From Parabacteroides sp. AD58 (GTDB lineage: Bacteria; Bacteroidota; Bacteroidia; Bacteroidales; Tannerellaceae): a stretch of 64,000 nt of DNA. The stretch covers positions 1,798,001-1,862,000 of the forward strand of contig NZ_CP146284.1 of assembly GCF_023744375.2 (NCBI RefSeq), in the 5' to 3' direction. The notes beneath the pieces are model-generated. The model did no database searches and was not told the origin of the DNA. It worked only from the letters and a program-made list of their open reading frames with translations. Of the stretch, positions 8,988-17,945 are shown piece after piece. Numbering within the stretch: the first letter of the stretch is position 1; the number at the start of each line of letters is the position of its first letter. Position numbers and translations under genes: made by a program.

Positions 8988-11300
8988 TTATTTAACTTTA
9001 ATACTGCCAATTCCTGAATCCGAGTTATATAACCGTTGCTGCTGATAGCGTTTCTGTTGTACTTTGTTCTTGAACGTGTATAATATTCCGATCATCGGCA
9101 TCAAATAGCGGTCGGTGAACTTTTGTACTGAATGATAATAATAACCTGCATCTTTAATCGTCTCTTCAAGGTGGTTATCTCCGGCAGCAAAATAGCGTAA
9201 TCCGGCCGTCAATGCCCAGTTCTTAGGCAGGTTCCAGGTAAATATCATTTCTGATTCCGGTGTCGAGAATGATTTACTGGTTTTTGAGTAACGATATCCA
9301 CCATAAAATAGATAGGCATACAGGGATACTTTCTTGTAAAACAGATTCAAAGACGCGTTTGCCCCCCAATTGTTCCCGCTGAATGGCATTCCTTCGATAA
9401 AGTCTTTCTGATAATAAACGCTCATATTCAGATTACCGAAGGTTGAGAGGTTGAAACGGGTGTTTATTCCCGTACGCAATTGCTGCAAGTTGTCCAGGTT
9501 CTCATAGGTCTGCACATACCGGTTTCCTTCCATGTAACCGATATCCGAGATTTGTTTGGCAGAATAATCATACAGAACAAACGGCGAAAGATAGATGCCT
9601 TTATGATTCCAGGTATAAGACAAGTTCACCGTATTATCCACATAAGGCTTCAGATACGGATTCCCCTGAATCAGCATCAGGCTGTCGGCAGATGTGTTAC
9701 GTGGATTCAGCAAGCTGATGTCCGGCGAAGTACGCTGGCGGGAAAAGTATAATTGGAAAAATGATTTTTGGTTCAGATTGTATGTCACCGACGCTCCTGG
9801 CACGAAAGTGACATACCGGTTGTGTATGCCGTCCGCATTGGTAAAAACAAAATCAACACCCAACGATAACTGATAAGACAAATTGGGTAAAACAGAATGC
9901 GACAAGTCTCCGAAAATATATTCCCTCAAATCCTTGTAATGATAAATGGGATAATTGTTGCCCACGTCTTCAATGAACGAATGCTGCATATAAGTATTTG
10001 CCCCGAAGTCCATCTTCAGTTTGTCCGACAACTGCCAGTCGTAGTTTATATCTACGTTCAGAGATTTCTTTTTGTTATCCAAATCTACAACCGATTTATA
10101 GCTGGACAAGGCAGACTCTTCTACACGGTCGCTTTGCGCTCCCGAACCGAACCAACCGAACCCACCTTTTATTTCCAGATAGTTATCAGTCGGGAAGGTA
10201 TGTTTGTAATAAAGATTATACGTATTCATATAATAATGATTATCTGTGGACTGCCATGCAGTGAGAGGAGCTGATTCATCCGCCGCCAAATCAGTGATTG
10301 TTCCGGAAGAAGTCTTGTTAATATCATTCGGATTTGTGATATATGAAACAGCCCAGCTCAAATAGTCCTTATCCGATATTACCCAATCCCCACCGACATT
10401 GGCACTTATCATGTTGGTATTAAATCTTTGCTGCTGAGATAAATCACGAATGATGCCACTTGTTTCCGTATATTCTTTAAAATCCACATCATCATTATGA
10501 AAATAGAACTGCTGTGCCGTGAGATACAAGGAATATTTGCTGTTACCGGCACCTAAAGAAAGTCCCGAAATACCATATACGGCTTCTACATTATGCCGGG
10601 AATAAAGATTACCATTCAGATAAGATTTCTCCTTTTCACGCTTGATCTTTATATTCAGAATCTTACTTACGGCTTGCTCTCCACGGTATTTTGCCGAAGG
10701 ATTTTCTATTACTTCCACTGATTCTATCATTTCCGGATCCAGGCTGTCGAAATATCCCGGACGGTTCACTCCATTAATCAGTATAACCGGTGTTTCGCCC
10801 GAACTTAACCGGATGGTACGGTTACTTTCATCAATAATCAGTTGAGGAATTTCGCGCAAGGACTCATACGCCGATTTAGCTTTCAGTGCCTGAGAGGAAA
10901 GGGTATATGACGTATATCCGGCACCGGCTTTCACTAAATCCCGGCGATCGGCTTCTACCGTCAGTACATCCAGTTCCTCAGCATTTTCTTGCAAGATAAA
11001 AGAATATGCCTGCTGCTGTTGAGCCAAGTTTATGGAGTGTTCCTGCATTTGATAACCCAGCATGGATATGATACAGCGGCATTCATTCTTCGGAAGATTC
11101 TTCAATTCGAACAGTCCTTTCGCATCCGTAATAGTTCCTCCCATCAACGAATCAGCAGCATAAAGCATGATTGTTGCACCCGGCAATGCTTCTTTCTGTG
11201 GATTAACTACTGAGCCGGAAAAATTATACTGCGCATAAATCAGTGTGTGGAATAATAATCCGAATGCGCATAACATGTATTTACACCGATTCTTTTTCAT
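8988..11300 (-). CDS. Outer-membrane beta-barrel protein, TonB-receptor-like
   Basis: Barrel protein of 770 residues with a signal peptide (MKKNRCKYMLCAFGLLFHTL...YAQ). I chose the ATG at 11300 because GGAGG lies about 10 bases upstream and the signal peptide begins there; the open frame continues 33 codons further upstream without a sensible start. A carboxypeptidase-regulatory-like domain (GSVVNPQKEALPGATIMLY) is followed by a reduced plug-like domain (ETPVILINGVNRPGYF, SVEVIENPSAKYRGE) and a long barrel. It belongs to the OMP_b-brl_3 group rather than SusC. It is the last gene of the propeller-lipoprotein run and probably forms the membrane channel or receptor of that system. Its ligand is unknown. 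Confidence 0.8.
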   Translation of the reverse strand: MKKNRCKYMLCAFGLLFHTLIYAQYNFSGSVVNPQKEALPGATIMLYAADSLMGGTITDAKGLFELKNLPKNECRCIISMLGYQMQEHSINLAQQQQAYSFILQENAEELDVLTVEADRRDLVKAGAGYTSYTLSSQALKAKSAYESLREIPQLIIDESNRTIRLSSGETPVILINGVNRPGYFDSLDPEMIESVEVIENPSAKYRGEQAVSKILNIKIKREKEKSYLNGNLYSRHNVEAVYGISGLSLGAGNSKYSLYLTAQQFYFHNDDVDFKEYTETSGIIRDLSQQQRFNTNMISANVGGDWVISDKDYLSWAVSYITNPNDINKTSSGTITDLAADESAPLTAWQSTDNHYYMNTYNLYYKHTFPTDNYLEIKGGFGWFGSGAQSDRVEESALSSYKSVVDLDNKKKSLNVDINYDWQLSDKLKMDFGANTYMQHSFIEDVGNNYPIYHYKDLREYIFGDLSHSVLPNLSYQLSLGVDFVFTNADGIHNRYVTFVPGASVTYNLNQKSFFQLYFSRQRTSPDISLLNPRNTSADSLMLIQGNPYLKPYVDNTVNLSYTWNHKGIYLSPFVLYDYSAKQISDIGYMEGNRYVQTYENLDNLQQLRTGINTRFNLSTFGNLNMSVYYQKDFIEGMPFSGNNWGANASLNLFYKKVSLYAYLFYGGYRYSKTSKSFSTPESEMIFTWNLPKNWALTAGLRYFAAGDNHLEETIKDAGYYYHSVQKFTDRYLMPMIGILYTFKNKVQQKRYQQQRLYNSDSGIGSIKVK

Positions 11301-11468
11301 GGTATTATCCTCCCAATTTTTATTACAAAAAGAACACGTATATTTCAGTATGGCATATTCACTGTAAATAAAGTAACTATTATTAAAAATAACAAGCATT
11401 TATCTATTAAAATGAATGTTTTTATAGGCGTATATGATTTACAGGTGAATAATTATTGCCATAAAAGT

Positions 11469-12668
11469 TTACAACATCACAATGATTGGATTATCATCTT
11501 CTTCAACTTGAAGATGCTTTTTCAATTCGTCTGAAAGTTTCTCAGGAAGAAGTAAGGCGCAAAATTTACCATTATTAGAAACATTCCGGATTTGTAATGG
11601 CTGATTGAATTTGGCATCAATCCATTGATCGCTATCCATTACTTTCACATTTCCTGTCTTTTTCTGATAAATACCACAGTAAGCCTTTTGATTCTCCGAA
11701 TAAAAACCTGTATGAAAGTGGAAATAAAGCAGATTTTCGTTCTCTAATACATAGTCAATACTTATTTTATTTTCACAACCGGCTACATTCAGACGATCTT
11801 GATAATCCCAATGCCAATTACCCAGATTAAATATCCAGGAAGGTTGCAAACGATTCTTTTCAATTGTATAGATTGTATCATTAAAAGCCTGTTTAACCCG
11901 TATTTCTTGTTGGTATTTCCATAAAGAAGGACTATTAATGGCCATGTAGAATTTCCTGTCTCCTGAGAATATGGCCATTTGCAAATCTCCTCCGTAGGAA
12001 ACATAATTCCCTAAAAGATTTGAGATGGATAATAATTCATCTAAGGGAAGTACATCTTCTTTTAAGTCCGGGATTATCTCCAATGATTCTGATTTACAAT
12101 TGTAGGTAAATAACGTAGGGGCTGAATGATCAATACATAATTTATTCTGTCCGTAAATTGTATCTGCAGTAATCAGGAAACATGCTTGTGCCAGATTACA
12201 ATGCAAATCATCACCCACAATAATTCTATTTATATAGTTATTTTCCACATCGTAAACCTGCCAGTCGTTTTTCCATCCTAAAACATAGATGAGATTCTTT
12301 TGGCTATCTATCCAATAATTTACTTTCCCCCATGCATCTTTGGCATATCCTTGCGGATCTATACCTATATGCCCAATCGTTGAAAGAAACTTTCCTGTTG
12401 TCCGATCAAACAATTTCAGACTCTGATTCGCCGAAGAAACTAAAATATAGTCATTGAATACGCGCATATCTGCTTGTTCTCCAATTAATGAGCTATCGGT
12501 TGTTTCCAATGGAATGTAAGTAACATCCGAAGTTATTTCTGAAAGCTGAATAGTTTCAACCGAATTCATGGCACCTTCCAGATTAATGATACTATCTTTT
12601 ATCGGTGTATTTTGTTTGTTGCATGCAAACAACGCACCTATGATCAAAAATAGAAATATCTGTTTCAT
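11469..12668 (-). CDS. Six-bladed beta-propeller lipoprotein
   Basis: Lipoprotein of 399 residues with a lipobox at LFAC (Cys16). The body has recurring strands of the kind KLFDRTTGKFLSTIGHIG and YIPLETTDSSLIGEQ, typical of NHL/TolB-like six-bladed propellers of Bacteroidetes. The C-terminus (LKKHLQVEEDDNPIIVML) resembles that of the neighbouring propeller proteins. It is the most divergent of the run and sits 168 bases ahead of the barrel gene. Surface or periplasmic ligand binding is likely; no enzymatic motif is visible. Confidence 0.7.
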   Translation of the reverse strand: MKQIFLFLIIGALFACNKQNTPIKDSIINLEGAMNSVETIQLSEITSDVTYIPLETTDSSLIGEQADMRVFNDYILVSSANQSLKLFDRTTGKFLSTIGHIGIDPQGYAKDAWGKVNYWIDSQKNLIYVLGWKNDWQVYDVENNYINRIIVGDDLHCNLAQACFLITADTIYGQNKLCIDHSAPTLFTYNCKSESLEIIPDLKEDVLPLDELLSISNLLGNYVSYGGDLQMAIFSGDRKFYMAINSPSLWKYQQEIRVKQAFNDTIYTIEKNRLQPSWIFNLGNWHWDYQDRLNVAGCENKISIDYVLENENLLYFHFHTGFYSENQKAYCGIYQKKTGNVKVMDSDQWIDAKFNQPLQIRNVSNNGKFCALLLPEKLSDELKKHLQVEEDDNPIIVML

Positions 12669-12726
12669 AATTATTATATAGTTGTATTTTACAATAAATG
12701 GTTTCTGTTTCCTATTATGATTGATA

Positions 12727-13887
12727 TTACTTAAATGTCAAAAGCATATAGACATTATTCCCGTTTTCCCGATCAATCTTTTCCATCAGTTCTTTTAATT
12801 TACCTTTTAGCCGACCATCGGCGTATGCTTCTTCCAATTCAACCAAATCAAGTACGACAAGGCCATGCCGAGAGGATGAGGTTAGTATCTCCGGAGCAAT
12901 TTCTACTTGCTTACCTTTGAAGTCGTCCATCTTGATCTCCTGTTCATAGACAGTACCATCTTTCTTGTTTTGCATCAGATACACCGAAGGTAATTGTCCA
13001 TTTTGAACTTTTACGATTATTTTCCGATAGAATAAGTAATCAGCAGCGTCCACAAATGTATTGGCATAAATCACCGGATCCATGGAATGAATACTTGGTT
13101 GCTTGATCAATACGGGTATTAATTCTTTGTTCTTATTAAAGAAGAAAACCGTATCTGTTGAATAGTCCGATAATAATAATCCATCTTTATAATTCACGAT
13201 CTGGTTTTGCGTACTGGCTATTACAGATACCCTTTGTTCATCCTGATTTATGGCATACAGTTTTACCTTTTCACCTGATGACACATCAAGACGTTTTAGT
13301 TCTGAGCCATCAGCTTTGGATATTAATACAAAATTATCAGAATCAAACAGTAAGAGTGAACCATTATCATAGTTAGCCATACTTGTGATTCGTTTATCAT
13401 CCGACAGTGATAAAGCGATCGTTCGTTTGTATACACCCGATGAAGAGTAAACAATCAACCTTTTTTCTGACAGTATGTATAACTCATCATTTGCTTCATC
13501 ATACACTACTTTTGAGAAATAATCATATTCATCAGGTCCGTTCCCTTGATGATTGAATTTAGATTTCGGTTGTCCGTCTTTTGTAAAGAAAAGAAAACTG
13601 CCTTCCGAATAAAAGACGAAAGTATGATCTGATACATATAAAGGGTTTCCACCATATATGTAATCGTTTCCCTCATTCATATAAACATACTGTATATCGG
13701 CTATTTCAGATAAAAGTATTTCTTTTTTGGGATAGTCTTTTGACAGGTCTATTGTTGTCAAGCCTTTTTCTTGATCAGTACTTGTACACGAACAACCAAG
13801 TAGGACAAATTGTATCATCCCAATAAAACAGTAACCGAACATTCTTTGTAGCATGTCATTCTTAATTTTTAATACGTTTGTTTTCAT
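12727..13887 (-). CDS. Six-bladed beta-propeller lipoprotein
   Basis: Lipoprotein of 386 residues. The signal segment is unusually long, with a lipobox LLGC at Cys32; a shorter start at internal Met12 is possible. I keep 13887 because the bases before it (ACGCTT directly ahead of ATGAAAAC) are shared with the next two genes upstream. The repeats contain SFLFFTKDGQPKSKFNHQG and a C-terminal LKGKLKELMEK helix found in its paralogues. It begins 20 bases after the preceding stop, as part of one transcript. Confidence 0.72.
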   Translation of the reverse strand: MKTNVLKIKNDMLQRMFGYCFIGMIQFVLLGCSCTSTDQEKGLTTIDLSKDYPKKEILLSEIADIQYVYMNEGNDYIYGGNPLYVSDHTFVFYSEGSFLFFTKDGQPKSKFNHQGNGPDEYDYFSKVVYDEANDELYILSEKRLIVYSSSGVYKRTIALSLSDDKRITSMANYDNGSLLLFDSDNFVLISKADGSELKRLDVSSGEKVKLYAINQDEQRVSVIASTQNQIVNYKDGLLLSDYSTDTVFFFNKNKELIPVLIKQPSIHSMDPVIYANTFVDAADYLFYRKIIVKVQNGQLPSVYLMQNKKDGTVYEQEIKMDDFKGKQVEIAPEILTSSSRHGLVVLDLVELEEAYADGRLKGKLKELMEKIDRENGNNVYMLLTFK

Positions 13888-13907
13888 AAGCGTATCATTT
13901 TACTATT

Positions 13908-15074
13908 TCACTTCTTCGGCTTTACCAACATAATTACCCCATTATCATCTTCACTCAATTTCGCAGCTATTTCTTTCAATTTTCCTTTCAGCTTTCCATC
14001 CTCGTAATCTTGGCAAAGATCTGAAGCGTTCAAGGTCGCACACAATCCTCCTGTGGAATTTATCGGACTCAGCATAAACATATGTAATTCTTTTTTAGAT
14101 GAATAATCCCCATTGTATACGATATAACTGGAAAATTCCTTTTCTTGGGTATCATACAAGATGTACGTTCTCGGAAATCCTTCTTTCTTTCCAAAATCAA
14201 AGACATTCTTTATACTTTCCATAAAATAATAACGATCGGAAACCAATCTTAGAATTAGATGAAATTCCGGGTTCATGGTATGAATTGGTGGTGTTTTCGC
14301 TATAAATGGGCGTAAACTATAATCGGCCATTAAAGTATAAATCGTATCTGAAGAAAGTTCCAGCAAGATCCAGTTATCATTATAAGGAATAATTCTACTA
14401 TATTCTCCAGGCCCGACCACTTTTGTTCCTTCGTCATGCTGTAAAATTTGAAGAAGAAGTTTTTTCTCTTTAAATGGAACTTTAATCTCTTTCGTTATGC
14501 TTCCATCCTGCTTGGATACAATCAAGAATGGGGTATCTTTATTCAATTCATCATAACAAATCAAATTATCTTTATCGTAATTGTATACATTCCAATAACT
14601 ATGGCTTCCTCCTGTTTGCTTCTGCTTAAAACTTCGTTTGAAATTCCCCTCCAAATCATAAACTAATACTTTTTTAATGATATGGTCATCTACTAATATT
14701 TCATTATTTTCTTCATCCAATGTAATACCGCTACAAAACATGTATTCTTCTCCGCCTTGCCCTTTTCGGTTTATCTTACGGATAGCTTTTCCTTTCCGGT
14801 TATACACAAAAATATCACCGTCACGGCCATAGTTTTTCACTATGATGTATTTTTCACCAATTGCCTCTACTGCTCCCTGATTTATAAACTCATCGTTTGT
14901 TTCCAACGGAATATATTCCACATCCATAAAGTCCTGAAGAACCAGTTTTTTTTTAGGAGAATAGCTGCTTTTGGTTACATCGACTGTTATAAAACCATCA
15001 GTCGATGTAGTGTCTCTTCCGCAACTTGTCATTACAAGCAGAAGGATTGTCTCGATAAAGATGAATGTTTTCAT
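13908..15074 (-). CDS. Six-bladed beta-propeller lipoprotein
   Basis: Lipoprotein of 388 residues, lipobox MTSC (Cys18). The ATG at 15074 is chosen over an in-frame GTG at 15098 because it gives the lipoprotein signal and carries the shared leader ACGCTT-ATGAAAAC. The first 65 or so residues are almost identical to those of the gene at 15095-16303, after which the two diverge. This points to past recombination between neighbours. Propeller strands such as GDIFVYNRKGKAIRKINRKG are clear, and the C-terminus reads NGVIMLVKPKK. The ligand is unknown. Confidence 0.75.
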   Translation of the reverse strand: MKTFIFIETILLLVMTSCGRDTTSTDGFITVDVTKSSYSPKKKLVLQDFMDVEYIPLETNDEFINQGAVEAIGEKYIIVKNYGRDGDIFVYNRKGKAIRKINRKGQGGEEYMFCSGITLDEENNEILVDDHIIKKVLVYDLEGNFKRSFKQKQTGGSHSYWNVYNYDKDNLICYDELNKDTPFLIVSKQDGSITKEIKVPFKEKKLLLQILQHDEGTKVVGPGEYSRIIPYNDNWILLELSSDTIYTLMADYSLRPFIAKTPPIHTMNPEFHLILRLVSDRYYFMESIKNVFDFGKKEGFPRTYILYDTQEKEFSSYIVYNGDYSSKKELHMFMLSPINSTGGLCATLNASDLCQDYEDGKLKGKLKEIAAKLSEDDNGVIMLVKPKK

Positions 15075-15094
15075 AAGCGTATCATTTTGGTATT

Positions 15095-16303
15095 TCACTT
15101 CTTCGGCTTCACCAGCATGATAACCGGGTTTGAATCTTCGATTAATCCTTCAGCTATTTCTTTCAACTCACCTTTCAATTCATCTTTTTCAAGTGATTCA
15201 AGCAAATCAACAGCTTCCAGCTCATCCCATGCTGCTATCTTACCGTCTAAAGGCCTAAGGACATTCATATAGATTTCTTTCTCAGAACTATAATCTCCAT
15301 TGCAGACTTTATAGTTAAAAAAAGCATTTTCCTTTTTGTCATACATCAAGAATGTACGAGGGAAACCGGCATTCTTTTCAAAGTCATACTCATTTTTCAC
15401 CGTTTCCATAAAAATATAACGATCAGAAAGCAAGCGAATCATCAGATAAACTTCCGGATTCATATCACCGACTGAAGGTGTTCGCACAATAAACGGGGAT
15501 AAACTATTATCGGGTAGTAACTGATAAATGGTATCAGAAGAAAATTCCACAAGGAACCAATCTTTTTGATAAGATAGAATGCTCCGATAATAACCTGAAG
15601 AAGCAGAGACTATGAGACCTGTTTTATCATCTTTTTTCCCAACGACCATTCCTGTCTTTTTCTTATCAAATGGAATAGTTATCTTCTTTGTTATACTTCC
15701 ATCTTTTTTTGAAACAAGCACAAAAGGAGTTTTAGCATTTAAGAAGTCATAGCATATCAGATTATTATCATCGTAATTATATATTTCCAAATAAAATGAG
15801 CTCAAATCCGAATAATAAGGATATGACTCTAAAGAGCCTTTTCCTACCTGATGTTTAAGGGTTCGTTTATAATTTCCATATAAATCATACACTAAAATCT
15901 TTTGTATATGGTGTGAGTTGATGAAAATTTCCTCATTTTTTTCATCCAGAACCATACCTGTTATATTGACATATTCTTCGGCTCCTTGTCCTTTTCTGTT
16001 GAATTTATGAAGTGCTTTTCCTTTACGATCATATACAAAGACATCTCCTCCGTTTTTTCTATTTTTAACCAAGATATATTTCTCGCCTACATCTTGTACA
16101 AAACCTTGGTTAATAAACTCATCGTTTGTTTCCAACGGAATATATTCCACATCCATAAAGTCCTGAAGAACCAGTTCTTTTTTAGGCGAATAACTGCTTT
16201 TGGTTACATCGACTGTTATAAAACCATCAGTCGATATAGTGTCTTTTCCGCATCCTGCCAACAGAAGCAGAAGGATTGTCTCGATAAAGATTAATGTTTT
16301 CAT
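15095..16303 (-). CDS. Six-bladed beta-propeller lipoprotein (recombined paralogue)
   Basis: Lipoprotein of 402 residues with lipobox LAGC (Cys18). From about residue 43 to near the end it matches the distant gene at 32511-33719 with only about 25 amino-acid differences by eye, while its first 65 residues instead match the adjacent gene at 13908-15074. The gene is therefore a mosaic. Repeats such as GDVFVYDRKGKALHKFNRKG and the terminal NPVIMLVKPKK are typical of this family. It starts 49 bases after the preceding gene's stop and is followed 20 bases later by the next paralogue. Confidence 0.78.
   Translation of the reverse strand: MKTLIFIETILLLLLAGCGKDTISTDGFITVDVTKSSYSPKKELVLQDFMDVEYIPLETNDEFINQGFVQDVGEKYILVKNRKNGGDVFVYDRKGKALHKFNRKGQGAEEYVNITGMVLDEKNEEIFINSHHIQKILVYDLYGNYKRTLKHQVGKGSLESYPYYSDLSSFYLEIYNYDDNNLICYDFLNAKTPFVLVSKKDGSITKKITIPFDKKKTGMVVGKKDDKTGLIVSASSGYYRSILSYQKDWFLVEFSSDTIYQLLPDNSLSPFIVRTPSVGDMNPEVYLMIRLLSDRYIFMETVKNEYDFEKNAGFPRTFLMYDKKENAFFNYKVCNGDYSSEKEIYMNVLRPLDGKIAAWDELEAVDLLESLEKDELKGELKEIAEGLIEDSNPVIMLVKPKK
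15111..16180 (-). repeat. Inverted 1.07-kb repeat, copy 1 (propeller gene body)
   Basis: The minus strand here is highly similar, roughly 95 percent by eye, to the plus strand at 32630-33704. Similarity begins near the codons for LVLQDFMDVEY and stops within the last codons of both genes. The pair is inverted and about 16 kb apart, so recombination between them would invert the DNA in between. Confidence 0.75.
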
Positions 16304-16352
16304 AAGCGTGAGATTATAGGTATTTACGATTCAATCAATTCCTGCCAAGTCG

Positions 16353-17567
16353 CTATTTCAATTTATAGAATACAAAGATCGGATTTCCTTCTTCTTTTAT
16401 TTCTTTCAATTCGTTTGGAATCTCAACTAATCCTTTGTCTTTATATACTGATAATTCTGCTGGAGTAAAAGCTTGCACAAGTTCATTTCCAAAAATACTA
16501 CCCCAAACAGGGAATGAACCAGTGCCTCGCATACCCGATAAACCATATTTGTAGGAAGCCAATGTTGGTAATTCTTTAAAAGGAAGAGGAAGTTGACAAT
16601 GTTCTACTTCTAATTCTCCATTGTTCTTTTCAACGGAAAGAATGGCATAATTGCCTTGATAGCGACATCGGAAATAAAAATGTGTAGCAGTTTCCAGGAT
16701 GTCTTGAACAAATATTTCCTGTCCGTCTCTTTTTAAACCACCCATATCTGTAAAATCTGTAACATCAGAACCTCGGATAATTTCCTGGTCTGAATTTTCC
16801 AATTTTAAGATACAAGCCACAGAAATAGTATCCAAGCCTATCCGAAAGACAGTATCGTTTGCTCCAGACTTGAATAAAATGGATTGATTGTCAAATGAAG
16901 GGGCAGAAGCAATATTTGCCGTAAATCCAGTTTTTTCGGCTGGTACTAATGGTGTATAAAAGTTATTCTTATTGAATAATAGTTCACCTGAATCGTTGAA
17001 TGTTCCTATTCCGAAACTACCTTGCTGAAAAGGTATAAATCCCATAGCTACGGCAGCAAAACGGTCTGGCGCAATCATGCGGGTGTACATCATCGGCATC
17101 GGACTGTTCATCCGTTTTATAGGTTCTCCTTCCAAGGTAAAAGCCCAGATACTACTTCCAAACAAATAAAGCCGGTTATTTTTCTCATCTACTTGCATGC
17201 CAGCCAATGGTCCGGAAAATTCATTCGGCCCTTGTCCCGATTTGATCAACGTCCGGATGAAATTCCCTTCGCGATCGAACAAAACAATCCGCGATTCTCG
17301 AACAGGTAAAACATAAATATACTTACTTGTTACCGCATAGTCATTAATGCCATCAACCAATGATTCTTCATCGTCTGTTTCCTTTAATATTACAAATTGT
17401 GGTTTCTCTATTTCATCCCCCAATGAAATACCTTCCGGATGATCTATTGCACTACGAACATCGACTTCTGGTATATTTGTTTTTCCTGCATTTTTAGATT
17501 CTGTACAAGCCGACAAACCTAGAATAATACTGCAACAAGCGAGTTTCAATAACATTAGATTTTTCAT
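16353..17567 (-). CDS. Six-bladed beta-propeller lipoprotein, first gene of the run
   Basis: Lipoprotein of 404 residues, lipobox LSAC (Cys21). Strands such as IVLFDREGNFIRTLIKSGQG and the ending NPIFVFYKLK place it with the other propellers, though it is divergent from them. It is the first gene of a five-propeller run that ends in the barrel gene. The 378-base region upstream holds the tandem 22-bp repeats, so this gene probably carries the operon promoter. Confidence 0.72.
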   Translation of the reverse strand: MKNLMLLKLACCSIILGLSACTESKNAGKTNIPEVDVRSAIDHPEGISLGDEIEKPQFVILKETDDEESLVDGINDYAVTSKYIYVLPVRESRIVLFDREGNFIRTLIKSGQGPNEFSGPLAGMQVDEKNNRLYLFGSSIWAFTLEGEPIKRMNSPMPMMYTRMIAPDRFAAVAMGFIPFQQGSFGIGTFNDSGELLFNKNNFYTPLVPAEKTGFTANIASAPSFDNQSILFKSGANDTVFRIGLDTISVACILKLENSDQEIIRGSDVTDFTDMGGLKRDGQEIFVQDILETATHFYFRCRYQGNYAILSVEKNNGELEVEHCQLPLPFKELPTLASYKYGLSGMRGTGSFPVWGSIFGNELVQAFTPAELSVYKDKGLVEIPNELKEIKEEGNPIFVFYKLK

Positions 17568-17663
17568 AATCTGATATTTTTATTTGATTAAACTTCCTTT
17601 TTATAGGTTACTCCTTAGAATAAAACCTTCACTATATTTATTTCTAATCCTTTTCTCGTTATA

Positions 17664-17751
17664 TTTTATATTTTTGACAGATGTCGAAAAGCTTTACTAT
17701 ATTCGTCAAAAAGATTTAGCATATATATGGAAAAGCTTTACGACTACTGTC
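17664..17751 (-). repeat. Tandem 22-bp repeat, four units (site 1)
   Basis: Read on the minus strand from 17751, four consecutive 22-base units share GACA at the start (three of four) and a TAAAGCTTT-like core in the second half; the fourth unit is degenerate. The same four-unit block in the same order lies at 51736-51823. Both blocks stand 100-170 bases upstream of a minus-strand gene. A 22-base period places equivalent bases on the same face of the helix every two turns. Confidence 0.75.
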
Positions 17752-17945
17752 AAACAATTAAAAAGTAACGAGTTTTGCAGATGAAAGTAATAGGAACAAC
17801 AAACTTTCATACTGAACTCGATGTCCTTTCCTCAAAAGTAAGGAAAGAAATGATTCGTTGTATGGACACTTTTTATATACATCAATCAGTTGACAAATAG
17901 AAAGTTAATCGATAAAACAACGTTATTTTACCGGACAACCAACTC

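Noticed and set aside
15986..16294. Plus-strand frames antisense to the propeller genes (also 14757-15272)
   Set aside because: They mirror the conserved coding strand of the paralogues; the similarity between them is a shadow of the real genes.
17584..17784. Plus-strand frame of 66 codons upstream of the first propeller gene
   Set aside because: It runs through the 22-bp repeat block, has no family features, and lies over the likely promoter of the minus-strand operon.
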